From Caballeronia turbans (lineage in GTDB: Bacteria > Pseudomonadota > Gammaproteobacteria > Burkholderiales > Burkholderiaceae): 64,000 bases of DNA. This document shows, piece after piece, positions 16,749 to 25,980 of the stretch (the first letter of the stretch is position 1; every line of letters begins with the position of its first letter). The stretch spans positions 466,052 through 530,051 of the forward strand of contig FCOD02000001.1 in NCBI GenBank assembly GCA_001544655.2, read 5' to 3'. The translations under genes were made by a program, and so were the position numbers. A model generated the notes under the pieces. That model worked only from the letters and a program-made list of their open reading frames with translations. It searched no databases and had not been told where the DNA came from.

Positions 16749-18137
16749 TCACGCCGCGGGCATGATGTTCTGATTGCTGCGGAACACGTTGTCCGGATCG
16801 TAACGGCGCTTCACTTCAGCAAGCCGCTCGTAGTTCGGGCCATACGCCGCCTTTACACGATCGCCTTCTTCGCCCGTCATGAAATTCACGTAGACGCTGC
16901 CGAGTGCGTGCGGCGTCATCGCCGCGAACATGTCGCGCGCCCATTTCGTGCACTTCTCGTCGTCGGCGGCATCGCTCCAGCGCCCGTGAATGTTGATGGT
17001 ATAGATCGAATCGCGATTCGCGTACGCCGTTGCATCGACGGGAACGCGGTTCGTCTGTCCGCCCATCGCACCGATGAAAACCTCGCATTGCCCCGACGGA
17101 AGCGATTTCACCGCATTCGTCAGGATGTCGAACGTTTCATCGTTCAGGCTCGCGAAGTTGTGTGACTTCCAGTAGTTGCGCTCGCCGGGCGTCAGCAGCG
17201 GATCGAAGGCCTTCTGCCATGCGGCGAACGGCATGACCCCGAGATGCTCGCCGTAGGGCGTGCCGAAGCTGCGCACGGGCGCGAGCGCCCTTTCACCGTT
17301 TTCGACCGGCCCGACATAGCAACTCGCCAGCACGACGACCGGTTTGCCATGCGCGTCTTCGGGCAGGAACGGCAACGGCGGCGCGAGACGCAGCACGGCC
17401 CACACGGTCAGGTCGTCGGGGCTCTGCGCCACGAACTCGCGATACTTCGGCAGCACTTGATCCGCCTGTTCGAGCGGATACACGACGAGGCCGCCGTAAA
17501 TCTGCGGACCGACTTCGTGCAACTGATATTCGAACAGCGTCACGACGCCGAAGTTGCCGCCGCCGCCGCGCAATGCCCAGAAGAGATCGGGATCGCTGTC
17601 CGCGCTCACGCGCCGCCATGTGCCGTCCGCCGTGACGATCTCCGCCGCGACGAGATTGTCGACCGTCACGCCGAACTTGCGGCTGATCCAGCCGAAGCCG
17701 CCACCGAGCGTGAGACCCGCGACGCCCGTCGTCGAGTTGATGCCGAGCGGCGTCGCGAGACCGAATGCCTGTGCTTCGTGATCGAAGTCGGAGAGCAGCG
17801 CGCCCGGCTCGACATACGCGCGTTTCGCTTGCGGATCGATACGCACGGATTTCAGCGCGGAGAGATCGATCATCAAGGCGTCGTCGCTGACTGCGCTGCC
17901 CGCGATGTTGTGCGATCCGCCGCGAATCGAGACCAGCAGGCCGTTGTCGCGCGCGAACGAGAGTGCGGCGATCACGTCGGCCGTGCCCGCGCAACGCATG
18001 ATGAGCGCGGGACGCCTGTCGATCGTTGCATTCCAGACCTTGCGTGCTTCGTCGTAGTCGGCTTCGGCCGGTGAGATGATCCTGCCTCTCACCGACGCCT
18101 TCAAGGTATCGATCGCTTCGCCTGAGATGTTGACCAT
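16749..18137 (-). CDS. FAD-binding oxidoreductase of the BBE (berberine bridge enzyme-like) family
   Basis: The protein has 462 residues from ATG 18137, which is preceded by GAGG. An upstream extension of 52 residues is unlikely. The PCMH-type FAD-binding domain covers about residues 35-215, with RGGSHNIAG holding the flavin-linking His76. A BBE C-terminal segment ends in YDPDNVFRSNQNI. In bicovalent members the second flavin link is a Cys in GxCPTVG; here the region reads GINSTTGVAG with Asn134, so only the histidyl link is expected. Such enzymes oxidise sugars, alcohols or secondary metabolites with oxygen as acceptor. The substrate is not identifiable and neighbouring genes give no clue. 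Confidence 0.88.
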   Translation of the reverse strand: MVNISGEAIDTLKASVRGRIISPAEADYDEARKVWNATIDRRPALIMRCAGTADVIAALSFARDNGLLVSIRGGSHNIAGSAVSDDALMIDLSALKSVRIDPQAKRAYVEPGALLSDFDHEAQAFGLATPLGINSTTGVAGLTLGGGFGWISRKFGVTVDNLVAAEIVTADGTWRRVSADSDPDLFWALRGGGGNFGVVTLFEYQLHEVGPQIYGGLVVYPLEQADQVLPKYREFVAQSPDDLTVWAVLRLAPPLPFLPEDAHGKPVVVLASCYVGPVENGERALAPVRSFGTPYGEHLGVMPFAAWQKAFDPLLTPGERNYWKSHNFASLNDETFDILTNAVKSLPSGQCEVFIGAMGGQTNRVPVDATAYANRDSIYTINIHGRWSDAADDEKCTKWARDMFAAMTPHALGSVYVNFMTGEEGDRVKAAYGPNYERLAEVKRRYDPDNVFRSNQNIMPAA

Positions 18138-18539
18138 TGTGAGACCTCGCTGCTGAGTAAAGCGCTGCGACGTTTCCGACCCTGCCAGTTGGTACGCGAA
18201 AGCGCAAGAAACCCGCCATCGGATCGCGCGTGGCGTGTCGATCGGTTGCACACCGGTGACCACGAGAACGGGAATGGATCGCGGCAAGCGCACGCTTCGA
18301 CCGCTCGTTGATTTAATGCCTCGGGTTACGCAATGTAAAGTGCCCGACCAGTGAATTCATGCATGCGATCTAGCATGTATCGGACAAAGTTGCCGATCAG
18401 ATCGAAGAGCGAATGCAGCGCTTCATTCGTTTTATGTGTATTCCTTATTTAAGGATATTTTTAAGGAAGCCACGGTTTAACAGCCCAAAAAAAACGCGCC
18501 GACGAATCGGCGCGTTTTCGCTCATCCATTACGTGTCGA
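18138..18539. other. Intergenic region between FAD oxidoreductase and DUF799 operon
   Basis: About 400 bases without a plausible gene. The first part serves as leader for the minus-strand oxidoreductase. From about 18310 the composition becomes AT-rich, with short repeats such as CCTTATTTAAGG near 18443-18454. The far end holds the terminator of the lipoprotein operon (18486-18518). No known RNA family was recognised. Confidence 0.5.
18486..18518 (-). terminator. Rho-independent terminator of the CsgG-DUF4810-DUF799 operon
   Basis: AAAACGCGCCGA (18491-18502) and TCGGCGCGTTTT (18507-18518) form a perfect 12-base stem with a CGAA loop. On the minus strand the hairpin is followed by an uninterrupted T-run (A-run on plus from 18487). 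It lies about 20 bases after the DUF799 stop. This is a textbook intrinsic terminator. Confidence 0.9.
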
Positions 18540-19214
18540 TCAGTTCGAATCGTACTTCGGCGAGCGCGGGCCATACAGCATGCCGTTCGTTCCGCCCGTT
18601 GCCAGCAGGCGCTGGCTGGTCAGTCCCGCGACGCTCCATGCCTTGTCGGTGGTGACATTGACGACGTGCTTGACGGCGTTCTGCACGAGCGCGCCGACGA
18701 GGCCCGAGCCTACGCTGAAGTCGCCGCCGACCTCGCTGCCGTTCGCCGTCGCCGAGCCGCTCCAGAGCAGGTCGCCCGAGCGCAGATCGACCAGTTTGGC
18801 TTGCGCCGCGACCACGGTCCTGTTCGCGATGACCCGATAGGACGAGCCGTAATCGGTGATCTTCGTGTACAACGCCGCGTCCGCGCCGAAGATACTGCGC
18901 AACTTCTCGGGCGCGACATTCTGAATGTCGTTGGCAGTCGTCAGGCCGTTGCGCCTGAAGGTTTCCTCCATTTCGGCGACCGGCACCACGTAGTAACCGC
19001 CTTCGGCGAGCGGCATCGTCATCTGGGACAACATGCCGTATGTCGCGTTGACGTCGTTCGTATCGTTGAGCGGCGGCAGAACGAGAACCGAGCGCGGCTT
19101 GTTGCTGCGAAATGCCGCGTGGTCGGTCTGGCTCGGAGAATGTGAAGCGCACGCGGACAGCATCAGCAATACCGATACGACCGCGACGAGTTTGCGGGAA
19201 ATAAGGAAGGTCAT
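18540..19214 (-). CDS. DUF799 (GNA1162-like) outer-membrane lipoprotein
   Basis: This 224-residue protein has a lipoprotein signal with lipobox LSAC near residue 21. The mature part has RSVLVLPPLNDTNDVNATYG, characteristic of DUF799/GNA1162. In Neisseria the homologous genes NMB1164-1163-1162 encode CsgG-like, DUF4810 and DUF799 proteins in the same order. This is the last gene of the three-gene operon, 9 bases after DUF4810. The family is suspected of forming an envelope-spanning trafficking or assembly complex, but the function is unproven. A strong terminator follows directly. Confidence 0.88.
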   Translation of the reverse strand: MTFLISRKLVAVVSVLLMLSACASHSPSQTDHAAFRSNKPRSVLVLPPLNDTNDVNATYGMLSQMTMPLAEGGYYVVPVAEMEETFRRNGLTTANDIQNVAPEKLRSIFGADAALYTKITDYGSSYRVIANRTVVAAQAKLVDLRSGDLLWSGSATANGSEVGGDFSVGSGLVGALVQNAVKHVVNVTTDKAWSVAGLTSQRLLATGGTNGMLYGPRSPKYDSN

Positions 19215-19223
19215 AGTGGGCGC

Positions 19224-19586
19224 TTACTGAAGTTTGCTCAACAGGAAATCCATGTACGCGGAGGATTCGGGGAAGCGTTCCTTTTCTTCCGTCAATTGCT
19301 GGCGAGCCTCGGCGCCTTTGCCGACGCTCGCGTACAGCATGCCCAGGTGGGCGCGAAAGCCGGGCGGCAACGCTTTGTTCTGCGCCAGGGTTTTCTCGCG
19401 CGAAGCCTCGAGCGCCGCGATCTGTTCGGCCGCGCCCTTTTGCCCCTTGAAGTATTCGTAGACTTGAGGCTGATAGCCGTCCCATTGATAGAGCGGCGCG
19501 GTCTGCGTTGCGCACCCCGTCAGCAGCGCGCACGCCGCCGCGACCGGCAGCGCGAGCGCGGTCAGTTTGTTGTTCTTCGAGATCAT
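19224..19586 (-). CDS. DUF4810 small lipoprotein
   Basis: This 120-residue protein has a lipobox LTGC at about residue 25. The mature part begins PLYQWDGYQPQVYEYFKGQ, the DUF4810 signature, followed by a predicted TPR-like helical region. It is the middle gene of the operon: 24 bases after the CsgG-like gene and 9 bases before DUF799. The constant triple arrangement across proteobacteria suggests a single complex at the outer membrane. The role is unknown. Confidence 0.87.
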   Translation of the reverse strand: MISKNNKLTALALPVAAACALLTGCATQTAPLYQWDGYQPQVYEYFKGQKGAAEQIAALEASREKTLAQNKALPPGFRAHLGMLYASVGKGAEARQQLTEEKERFPESSAYMDFLLSKLQ

Positions 19587-19610
19587 GTTCTTCGGATATG
19601 AGTGAGGAGA

Positions 19611-20288
19611 TTACTTCGCGGTTTGCAGCGCGCCCGCATCGACTTGCTCGGCCAGACGATTGACCGCCTCGCCGATGGCGAGATCGAGCACCTTGCCGCT
19701 CAGCGTGGAGTCGTAACTCGAGGTTCCGCCGAAGCCGATCACTTCACGGGTCGACAGGCTGTACTCGCCCGCGCCCTGGCTCGACGTCACCACCTCGGAG
19801 GTGGCCGTATCGACGATATTCAGACTGACCTTCGCATAGGCCACCTGCGTTTTTCCTTGTCCGAGAAGACCGAACAACTCGCGATCGCCGACTTCCTTGC
19901 GGCCGAACTCCGTCACGTTGCCGGTGATGACATAGTTCGCGCCCCGGATCGACTGGGCCTTGTTTGCGAAGCCGGCTTCCAGTTTCGTTTCGGCGAGATT
20001 GTCGCGATCCAGCACGGCAAAGCGGCGGCTGCGCTGCAAGGAAGTGACGAGAATGGTCTTCGCCTGACCCCCGAGGCGATCGACGCCGTCCGAGAACACG
20101 CCGCGCATGTAGCTCGATTGATTGTCGAACTTGCCGATGGACACCGGAACGGCTTTGCCTGCGAAAGGCTTCTGGGCGCTCGCCAGTTCGGGTACCGCCA
20201 GCGTGCGCGACGCTTCGTTCGCGCATCCGCCCAATATCGCCGCAACGGACGCGATGACGATCGTCAATTGTCCTTTTGTGAAATTCAT
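19611..20288 (-). CDS. CsgG/HfaB-family lipoprotein
   Basis: This 225-residue protein has a lipobox LGGC near residue 22. The mature part has VSIGKFDNQSS and GQAKTILVTSLQRSRRFAVLDRDNL, typical of the CsgG fold, which forms oligomeric outer-membrane pores in curli secretion and holdfast anchoring. I chose ATG 20288, which has AAAAGG upstream; an in-frame start 15 bases earlier is less likely. First gene of the operon. No curli subunit genes (csgA, csgB, csgE, csgF) are in the window, so this is the Neisseria-type CsgG-DUF4810-DUF799 set and not a curli system. Confidence 0.88.
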   Translation of the reverse strand: MNFTKGQLTIVIASVAAILGGCANEASRTLAVPELASAQKPFAGKAVPVSIGKFDNQSSYMRGVFSDGVDRLGGQAKTILVTSLQRSRRFAVLDRDNLAETKLEAGFANKAQSIRGANYVITGNVTEFGRKEVGDRELFGLLGQGKTQVAYAKVSLNIVDTATSEVVTSSQGAGEYSLSTREVIGFGGTSSYDSTLSGKVLDLAIGEAVNRLAEQVDAGALQTAK

Positions 20289-20417
20289 TAATTGCCTTTT
20301 CAACGTCGGAAATCGAAATCGCCTGTCTTTGATCAGGCGATTTCAAAAACCGGTGATTATTTGGCAATTCCGGACATTCGAAAAGAAAGAGAATTCCTAA
20401 AACTGAGCGGCGATGGC

Positions 20418-20447
20418 GGCGATGGCGGCGATTGCGCCGCCATCGCC
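20418..20447 (-). terminator. Strong hairpin after the glutamate dehydrogenase gene
   Basis: GGCGATGGCGGCG (20418-20430) and CGCCGCCATCGCC (20435-20447) form a perfect 13-base stem with a 4-base loop, 17 bases past the dehydrogenase stop. On the minus strand a short TTTT follows about a dozen bases later. It may terminate or attenuate transcription into the CsgG operon. Confidence 0.5.
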
Positions 20448-20464
20448 GTCGTGCCTGCCATGGG

Positions 20465-23400
20465 TCAGGCCCGCTCCAGCACCGCCATCTCCCGCACCAC
20501 CACCAGCAACATCGAAAGACTCGCCCCGCCGCTCGCGCGCAGTTCCGCCAGCAGCCGCGTATAGCGATCCAGCGCGTCCTGCCGCTTCGCACGCCAGCTC
20601 TCGACGATCACATCGGGCGCATCGATGCCGCGCGATTGTTCGAGCGCGCTCACGGTCAGCGCGCGCTTCAGGCGCGCGAGCTCTTCCAGCGCCGCCGCGC
20701 GCGCGAGCAGGTCCCAGTGCGTCGCGATCGGCAACGCCATCGCCCGTTCGGCGATGCCGCGATAGTCGAGCAGCGTGCCGATGCCGAAGTACACGCTCGC
20801 GACGAGTTCGAGACTGCGCTCCGAGCACGCCGCCACTTCGGCGCTGTCGAGCACCGCCGTCGCGATCTCGCCGCTCGCCACGCGCGCCGCGAGGCTGCTC
20901 TCGACGCCCGCATCTTCCAGTTCGCGCCGGCGCGCATACCACGCGTCGAGCTGCGGCGCGGGCAGGAGCGCGGGCAGTTGCGGTGCGAGCCGCTGCGCCG
21001 CCTCCCGGCAGCGCGCGAGCAGGCCTCGCGCTTCGTGGGCGCCCGACCCGTTGTGCTTCAGATGCCGCAGGAACCAGAGCGACGTATCGTCGAGCAGACG
21101 CACGACATCCACGAACATGCGTGCCTGCACTTCGTCCGCGACGATATTGTCGAGCCCGTCGATGCTGCGCCACAGATCGTCGAGATCGAATACGTCACGC
21201 ACCATCAATGCCGCGCGCACGATATCGCTCGGGCACGCATCGGTCTCCTCCATCAGCCGATGCACGAACGTGCAGCCCACGCGATTGACGAGCGCATTGG
21301 TCAGATGCGTCGCGAGGATTTCGCGCTTCAACGGATGGCGCTGCATCGTCTCGCTATAGCGCTGCTGCAGGGGCTTCGGGAAATAATCGGGCAGCATGTC
21401 CGCGACGAGCGCGTCTTCCGGCACGCTCGATTCGAGCAGTTCGTCGTAGAGCCACATCTTTCCGTATGCGAGCAGCACCGCGCGCTCGGGCGATGTCAGT
21501 CCCGACTTCGCCGCAGCGCGCTCGGCGATTTCGTCATCCGAAGGCAGGAACTCGATCCTGCGCTTCAGGCGGCCCGCGCGTTCGAGGAAGCGCATCATGC
21601 GCGCCTCGGCATCGAGCGTCTCGGCTTCGTGACGCTTCGCGATCGAGAGCGCCTGCGTCTGCGCGTAGTTGTCCTTCAGCACGAGCAGGCCGACTTCATC
21701 GGTCATCTCGGCGAGCAGCGCGTTGCGTTGCTTCTCGGTCATCTCGCCATCCGCGACGACGAGGCCGAGCAGGATCTTGATGTTGACCTCGTGATCCGAG
21801 CAATCGACGCCGGCGGAATTGTCGATCGCATCCGTGTTGATGCGCCCGCCGCGCTGCGCGAATTCGATGCGCCCCAGTTGCGTGAGTCCGAGATTGCCGC
21901 CTTCCGCGACGACCTTCACGCGCAGCTCCGCGCCGTTCACGCGCACGGCGTCATTGGTGCGGTCGCCGACTTGCTGATGCGTCTCCGCGCTCGATTTCAC
22001 ATACGTGCCCACGCCGCCGTTGTAGAGCAGATCCGCTTCGGCAAGCAGGATCGCGCGGATGAGTTCGTTCGGCGCGAGCACCGATGCGCTGATGCCGAGC
22101 GCCGCCTGCACTTGCGGCGAGATCGGAATCGACTTCGCCGTGCGCGGATAGACGCCGCCGCCCGTCGAGATCAGCGCGGCATCGTAATCGGCCCAACTGG
22201 AACGCGGCAGCGCGAAAAGACGCGCGCGCTCCTCGAAGCTCGTCGCCGCATCGGGCGTCGGATCGAGAAACACATGCCGATGATCGAACGCCGCGATCAA
22301 TCTGATATGACGCGACAGCAGCATGCCGTTGCCGAACACGTCGCCGGACATGTCGCCGACGCCGACCACGGTGAAATCCGTCGACTGGGTATCGAAGTTC
22401 ATCTCGCGGAAATGGCGCTTCACCGATTCCCACGCGCCGCGCGCGGTGATGCCCATTTTCTTGTGGTCGTAACCGACCGAGCCGCCGGACGCGAACGCGT
22501 CGTCGAGCCAGAAGCCGTATTCTCGCGCGATCGCGTTCGCGTAGTCCGAGAACGTCGCCGTGCCCTTGTCCGCGGCGACGACGAGATACGGATCGTCGGG
22601 ATCGTGGCGCACGACGTCCGGCGGCGGCACGACGCCATCGGGCGTGCGGTTGTCGGTCACATCGAGCAGGCCGCGCAGGAACATCTGATAGCACGCGACG
22701 CCCTCGTTCAGAAACGCTTCGCGGTCCGTCGCGGGCGGCGGATTCTTCACGACGAAGCCGCCTTTCGATCCGACCGGCACGATCACCGTGTTCTTCACCA
22801 TCTGCGCTTTCATGAGGCCCAGCACTTCTGTGCGGAAGTCCTCACGCCTGTCCGACCAGCGCAGCCCGCCACGCGCGACGCGTCCGCCGCGCAGATGCAC
22901 GCCCTCGACGCGCGGCGCATAGACCCAGATCTCGAACATCGGCTTGGGCTCGGGCAGGCCCGGCACCTTCGACGGATCGAGCTTGAACGACACATACGGA
23001 CGCGGCTGGCCGTTCGAATCGCGATGGAAGTGGTTCGTGCGCACCGTCGCCGTGATGACGCCGAGGAACTGACGCAGGATGCGGTCTTCATCGAGGTTCG
23101 GCACCTGGTCGAGCGCCGCCTCGATATCGGCGAGCACGCGTTGCGCGGCCTTGTCGCGATCCTCGGCCGACCCGCCGCGCGCAGGATCGAAACGCACCAT
23201 GAAAAGTTGCAGCAGCTTCTTCGCGATCAACGGATTGCCGATCAGCGCGCGCTCGATATACGCATCGCTGAAAGTCGAGCCGACTTGCCGCAGATACTTC
23301 GCATACGCCCGCATGATGGTCACGTCGCGCGCGCCGAACTGCGCGCGCAGCACGAGACGGTTGTAGTCGTCGTTCTCGATCTCGCCCGACCACACACTCG

Positions 23401-25330
23401 CGAACGCGTTTTCGAAGAGCGGCTTCACACGGTCGATATCGAACTCGACGTCGTCCTGCAATTCGAGCCCGAAATCGTGGACCCATGCGTGGGGCGCACC
23501 GGTCGGCTCGATCAGATACGGACGCTCTTCATCGACACGCACGCCGAGATGTTCGAGCATCGGCAGGCTGTGCGACAGCGCGATCGGGTCGCCTACGCGA
23601 TAGACCTTGAAACGGAATGCGCGGCGCCCGGCTTCGATCGGCCGGTACAGACTCATCGACAAGCCGCCGGGCCGCGTGTGCGTCGCCTCGATCAGTTCGA
23701 TGTCGCGCACCGCCGTGCGCGCCGGATAGTCCTCGCGATAACCGGCGGGAAACGAATCGGCATAGCGCTGCAACAGACGATTGCCCGCCTCCTCGCCGTG
23801 ACTGTCGATGAGCGCATCGGCGAGATCGTCCTGCCAGCGGCGCGCGACCTGCACGATGCGTGCTTCGAGTTCGCGCGTATCGACTTCCGGCATCGCGCCC
23901 CGGTCGGCGCGCACGACGATATGAATCCGCGCGAGCGGCGATTCGGACAGAAGCGGCGTGAACTCGATGCTCTTGCCATTGAACGCCTCCAGCAGCACTT
24001 TGCTGATGCGGCGGCGCAAGTCGGTGTTGAACTTGTCGCGCGGCACGAAGACGAGGCACGACACGAAACGGTCGAAGCGGTCGCGCCGCACGAATAGGCG
24101 CGTGCGCTGATGTTCCTGCAAACGCAGCACGCCGATCGCGATATCGAAGAGCACGTCTTCATCGGCCTGGAAAAGCTCGTCGCGCGGATACTGCTCCAGC
24201 ACGGAAATGAGCGACTTCGCCAGATGACCTTTCTCGAGGAAGCCCGCGCGCCGCACGATGTTCGCGCATTTGCGGCGCACGATCGGGATTTCGGACGTCG
24301 GCACGAGATACGCGGTCGACGTATACAAACCGAGAAACCGCCGCTCGCCGGTCACCTTGCCATCGGGCGACGTGCGCTTCACGCCGACATAGTCGAGATA
24401 GCCCGGGCGATGCACCGTCGCGCGCGAATTGGCCTTTGTCAGAAAGATCGGCGCCGCGCCTTCGATGATCGCGGCCGCGCCCGGCGGCAGCGGCGTCACG
24501 TCGCCCGCCGAAGGCTCGCGCAAGGTCTCGCGCAGTATGCCCAGGCCGGAGCCCGCCACGCCGCGCAACGCGGGACCGCCTTCGTGCTCGACAAGCTCGT
24601 AATCGCGGCAGCCGAGGAAGGTGAAATGATCCGCGACCATCCATTCGAGGAATGCGCGGGACTCGATGCCGTCCGGCGTCGTGTCGCGCATCTTCAGATC
24701 GCCGATCGCGACGCGCGCCGCATCGACCACCTTCGGCCAGTCCTCGACCGCCGCGCGCACATCGCCCAGCACGCGCGCGATGTTGTCGCGCACTTCCTCG
24801 AGACGCTCGCCGTCGCCGCAGCGGTCCACTTCGAAATGGATGAACGATTCGAGCTCGGAATTGCCATCGCCCGCTTCGGCGTGGCCCTGGCCGATGCGCT
24901 CGATATCGCCCGCATGCGCGCCCTTGCCGGAGCGCCAGACGCGAAACACCGGATGAATCGCCGAATGCAGCGCGAGACCGAGGCGGTTGAGCTCCATCGT
25001 CACCGAGTCGACGAGAAACGGCATGTCGTCGTTGACGATCTCGACGACCGTGTGGTCCGAGTGCCAGCCGTGCTGTTCCAGATTCGGGTTGTAGACGCGC
25101 AGCACCTCGCGCCCGGGCACGAACTTCTGCGCCGTCTGCCAGTGCGCCATCGCCGCGCCGTAGAGATCGGCGACGTCGCGGCTCGCGATATCCTCGACAT
25201 CGACCTGCTCGTAGTAATAGCGAAGCAGCGGCTCGATGACCTTGAAGGACGACTCCGGCAATCGTCCTCGCGCGAAGTCCAGAAGATCGTTGATGAGCTG
25301 TTCGACCCGCGCTTCGTTCTTGACCAGCAT
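20465..25330 (-). CDS. NAD-specific glutamate dehydrogenase, large (180-kDa type)
   Basis: This 1621-residue enzyme has the L-180 GDH layout: long N-terminal ACT-like regulatory regions, a central catalytic domain and a C-terminal helical region. The glutamate-binding Lys lies in PVGSKGGFVVK near residue 850. GVGDMSGDVFGNGML near residue 1000 belongs to the dinucleotide part. It deaminates glutamate to 2-oxoglutarate with NAD+, mainly for catabolism of amino acids. I start it at ATG 25330, preceded by GGGAGGA; the open frame continues 20 codons upstream without a ribosome site. The length matches the family. It is divergent from a cupin gene. Confidence 0.95.
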   Translation of the reverse strand: MLVKNEARVEQLINDLLDFARGRLPESSFKVIEPLLRYYYEQVDVEDIASRDVADLYGAAMAHWQTAQKFVPGREVLRVYNPNLEQHGWHSDHTVVEIVNDDMPFLVDSVTMELNRLGLALHSAIHPVFRVWRSGKGAHAGDIERIGQGHAEAGDGNSELESFIHFEVDRCGDGERLEEVRDNIARVLGDVRAAVEDWPKVVDAARVAIGDLKMRDTTPDGIESRAFLEWMVADHFTFLGCRDYELVEHEGGPALRGVAGSGLGILRETLREPSAGDVTPLPPGAAAIIEGAAPIFLTKANSRATVHRPGYLDYVGVKRTSPDGKVTGERRFLGLYTSTAYLVPTSEIPIVRRKCANIVRRAGFLEKGHLAKSLISVLEQYPRDELFQADEDVLFDIAIGVLRLQEHQRTRLFVRRDRFDRFVSCLVFVPRDKFNTDLRRRISKVLLEAFNGKSIEFTPLLSESPLARIHIVVRADRGAMPEVDTRELEARIVQVARRWQDDLADALIDSHGEEAGNRLLQRYADSFPAGYREDYPARTAVRDIELIEATHTRPGGLSMSLYRPIEAGRRAFRFKVYRVGDPIALSHSLPMLEHLGVRVDEERPYLIEPTGAPHAWVHDFGLELQDDVEFDIDRVKPLFENAFASVWSGEIENDDYNRLVLRAQFGARDVTIMRAYAKYLRQVGSTFSDAYIERALIGNPLIAKKLLQLFMVRFDPARGGSAEDRDKAAQRVLADIEAALDQVPNLDEDRILRQFLGVITATVRTNHFHRDSNGQPRPYVSFKLDPSKVPGLPEPKPMFEIWVYAPRVEGVHLRGGRVARGGLRWSDRREDFRTEVLGLMKAQMVKNTVIVPVGSKGGFVVKNPPPATDREAFLNEGVACYQMFLRGLLDVTDNRTPDGVVPPPDVVRHDPDDPYLVVAADKGTATFSDYANAIAREYGFWLDDAFASGGSVGYDHKKMGITARGAWESVKRHFREMNFDTQSTDFTVVGVGDMSGDVFGNGMLLSRHIRLIAAFDHRHVFLDPTPDAATSFEERARLFALPRSSWADYDAALISTGGGVYPRTAKSIPISPQVQAALGISASVLAPNELIRAILLAEADLLYNGGVGTYVKSSAETHQQVGDRTNDAVRVNGAELRVKVVAEGGNLGLTQLGRIEFAQRGGRINTDAIDNSAGVDCSDHEVNIKILLGLVVADGEMTEKQRNALLAEMTDEVGLLVLKDNYAQTQALSIAKRHEAETLDAEARMMRFLERAGRLKRRIEFLPSDDEIAERAAAKSGLTSPERAVLLAYGKMWLYDELLESSVPEDALVADMLPDYFPKPLQQRYSETMQRHPLKREILATHLTNALVNRVGCTFVHRLMEETDACPSDIVRAALMVRDVFDLDDLWRSIDGLDNIVADEVQARMFVDVVRLLDDTSLWFLRHLKHNGSGAHEARGLLARCREAAQRLAPQLPALLPAPQLDAWYARRRELEDAGVESSLAARVASGEIATAVLDSAEVAACSERSLELVASVYFGIGTLLDYRGIAERAMALPIATHWDLLARAAALEELARLKRALTVSALEQSRGIDAPDVIVESWRAKRQDALDRYTRLLAELRASGGASLSMLLVVVREMAVLERA

Positions 25331-25512
25331 GGTGTCCTCCCGAGGCTTTCGGTTGCGATGCGGTTGCGGCACGCTCTTCGAATCAATCAAGGAGATTATG
25401 CGCCGCCCGGCGCCTTTGGCCCCGGGTCGGGCATGTGCGGTTGCACAAAGACGGTGCGCGCATGGCCGTACCTTAGCCGCGCCGCATGATCTTTGCGCGA
25501 CAGCGGCTTTCG

Positions 25513-25527
25513 GCTATCGTCGATAGC
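25513..25527. promoter_or_regulatory. Small palindrome before the cupin gene
   Basis: GCTATCG and CGATAGC (25513-25519, 25521-25527) form a perfect dyad around one T. It lies 27 bases before the cupin start and could be an operator or a leader hairpin. No known motif was matched. Confidence 0.3.
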
Positions 25528-25554
25528 GGCGCATCAGCCGACGGAGGAATCGCC

Positions 25555-25980
25555 ATGCAGGTCACGAGGCAAGAGACAGCACAGCAAACGGTCGTCACGG
25601 TGCGGCCGCAGGAAAAGCTCGCGACGGTTCAGCATCTGCCTTATTTCATCGGATTGTCGGCGGCGACGGCCGGCACGCGCGGCCTCGCGATGCATCTCGT
25701 CGTCGTACCGCCGGGCGGCCGTGGCGAGCCGCATGTCCACGTGGGCTACGAGACGGGCATCTACATACTGGAAGGACGCATCGAGACGCGCTATGGGCCG
25801 GGACTGGCGGAATCGGTCATCAACGAGCCGGGCGACTTCGTGTTCATTCCGCCGGGCGTGCCGCATCAGCCGGTCAATCTGAGTGCGACCGAGCCTGCTC
25901 GCGCCGTGATCGCCCGCAACGATGCCAGCGAGGCGGATCGCGTCGTGCCCTACGATCCGCGGGAAGCGCAGGCGTCCTAG
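25555..25980 (+). CDS. Cupin domain protein
   Basis: This 141-residue single-domain cupin has motif 1 GEPHVHVGYETGIYILEG (metal ligands His, His, Glu expected) and motif 2 PGDFVFIPPGVPHQPVN. The start ATG 25555 follows GGAGGA. Cupins of this size are often mannose-6-phosphate isomerase-like or small-molecule-binding proteins, and no specific substrate can be read. The stop overlaps the stop of the convergent LEA-type lipoprotein gene by 4 bases. Confidence 0.88.
   Translation: MQVTRQETAQQTVVTVRPQEKLATVQHLPYFIGLSAATAGTRGLAMHLVVVPPGGRGEPHVHVGYETGIYILEGRIETRYGPGLAESVINEPGDFVFIPPGVPHQPVNLSATEPARAVIARNDASEADRVVPYDPREAQAS

Noticed and set aside
20432-24097. A 1221-residue plus-strand open frame opposite the glutamate dehydrogenase gene
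   Set aside because: It is His/Arg-rich without family-like motifs and is fully antisense to a gene with intact catalytic motifs. Such frames are common in high-GC DNA.
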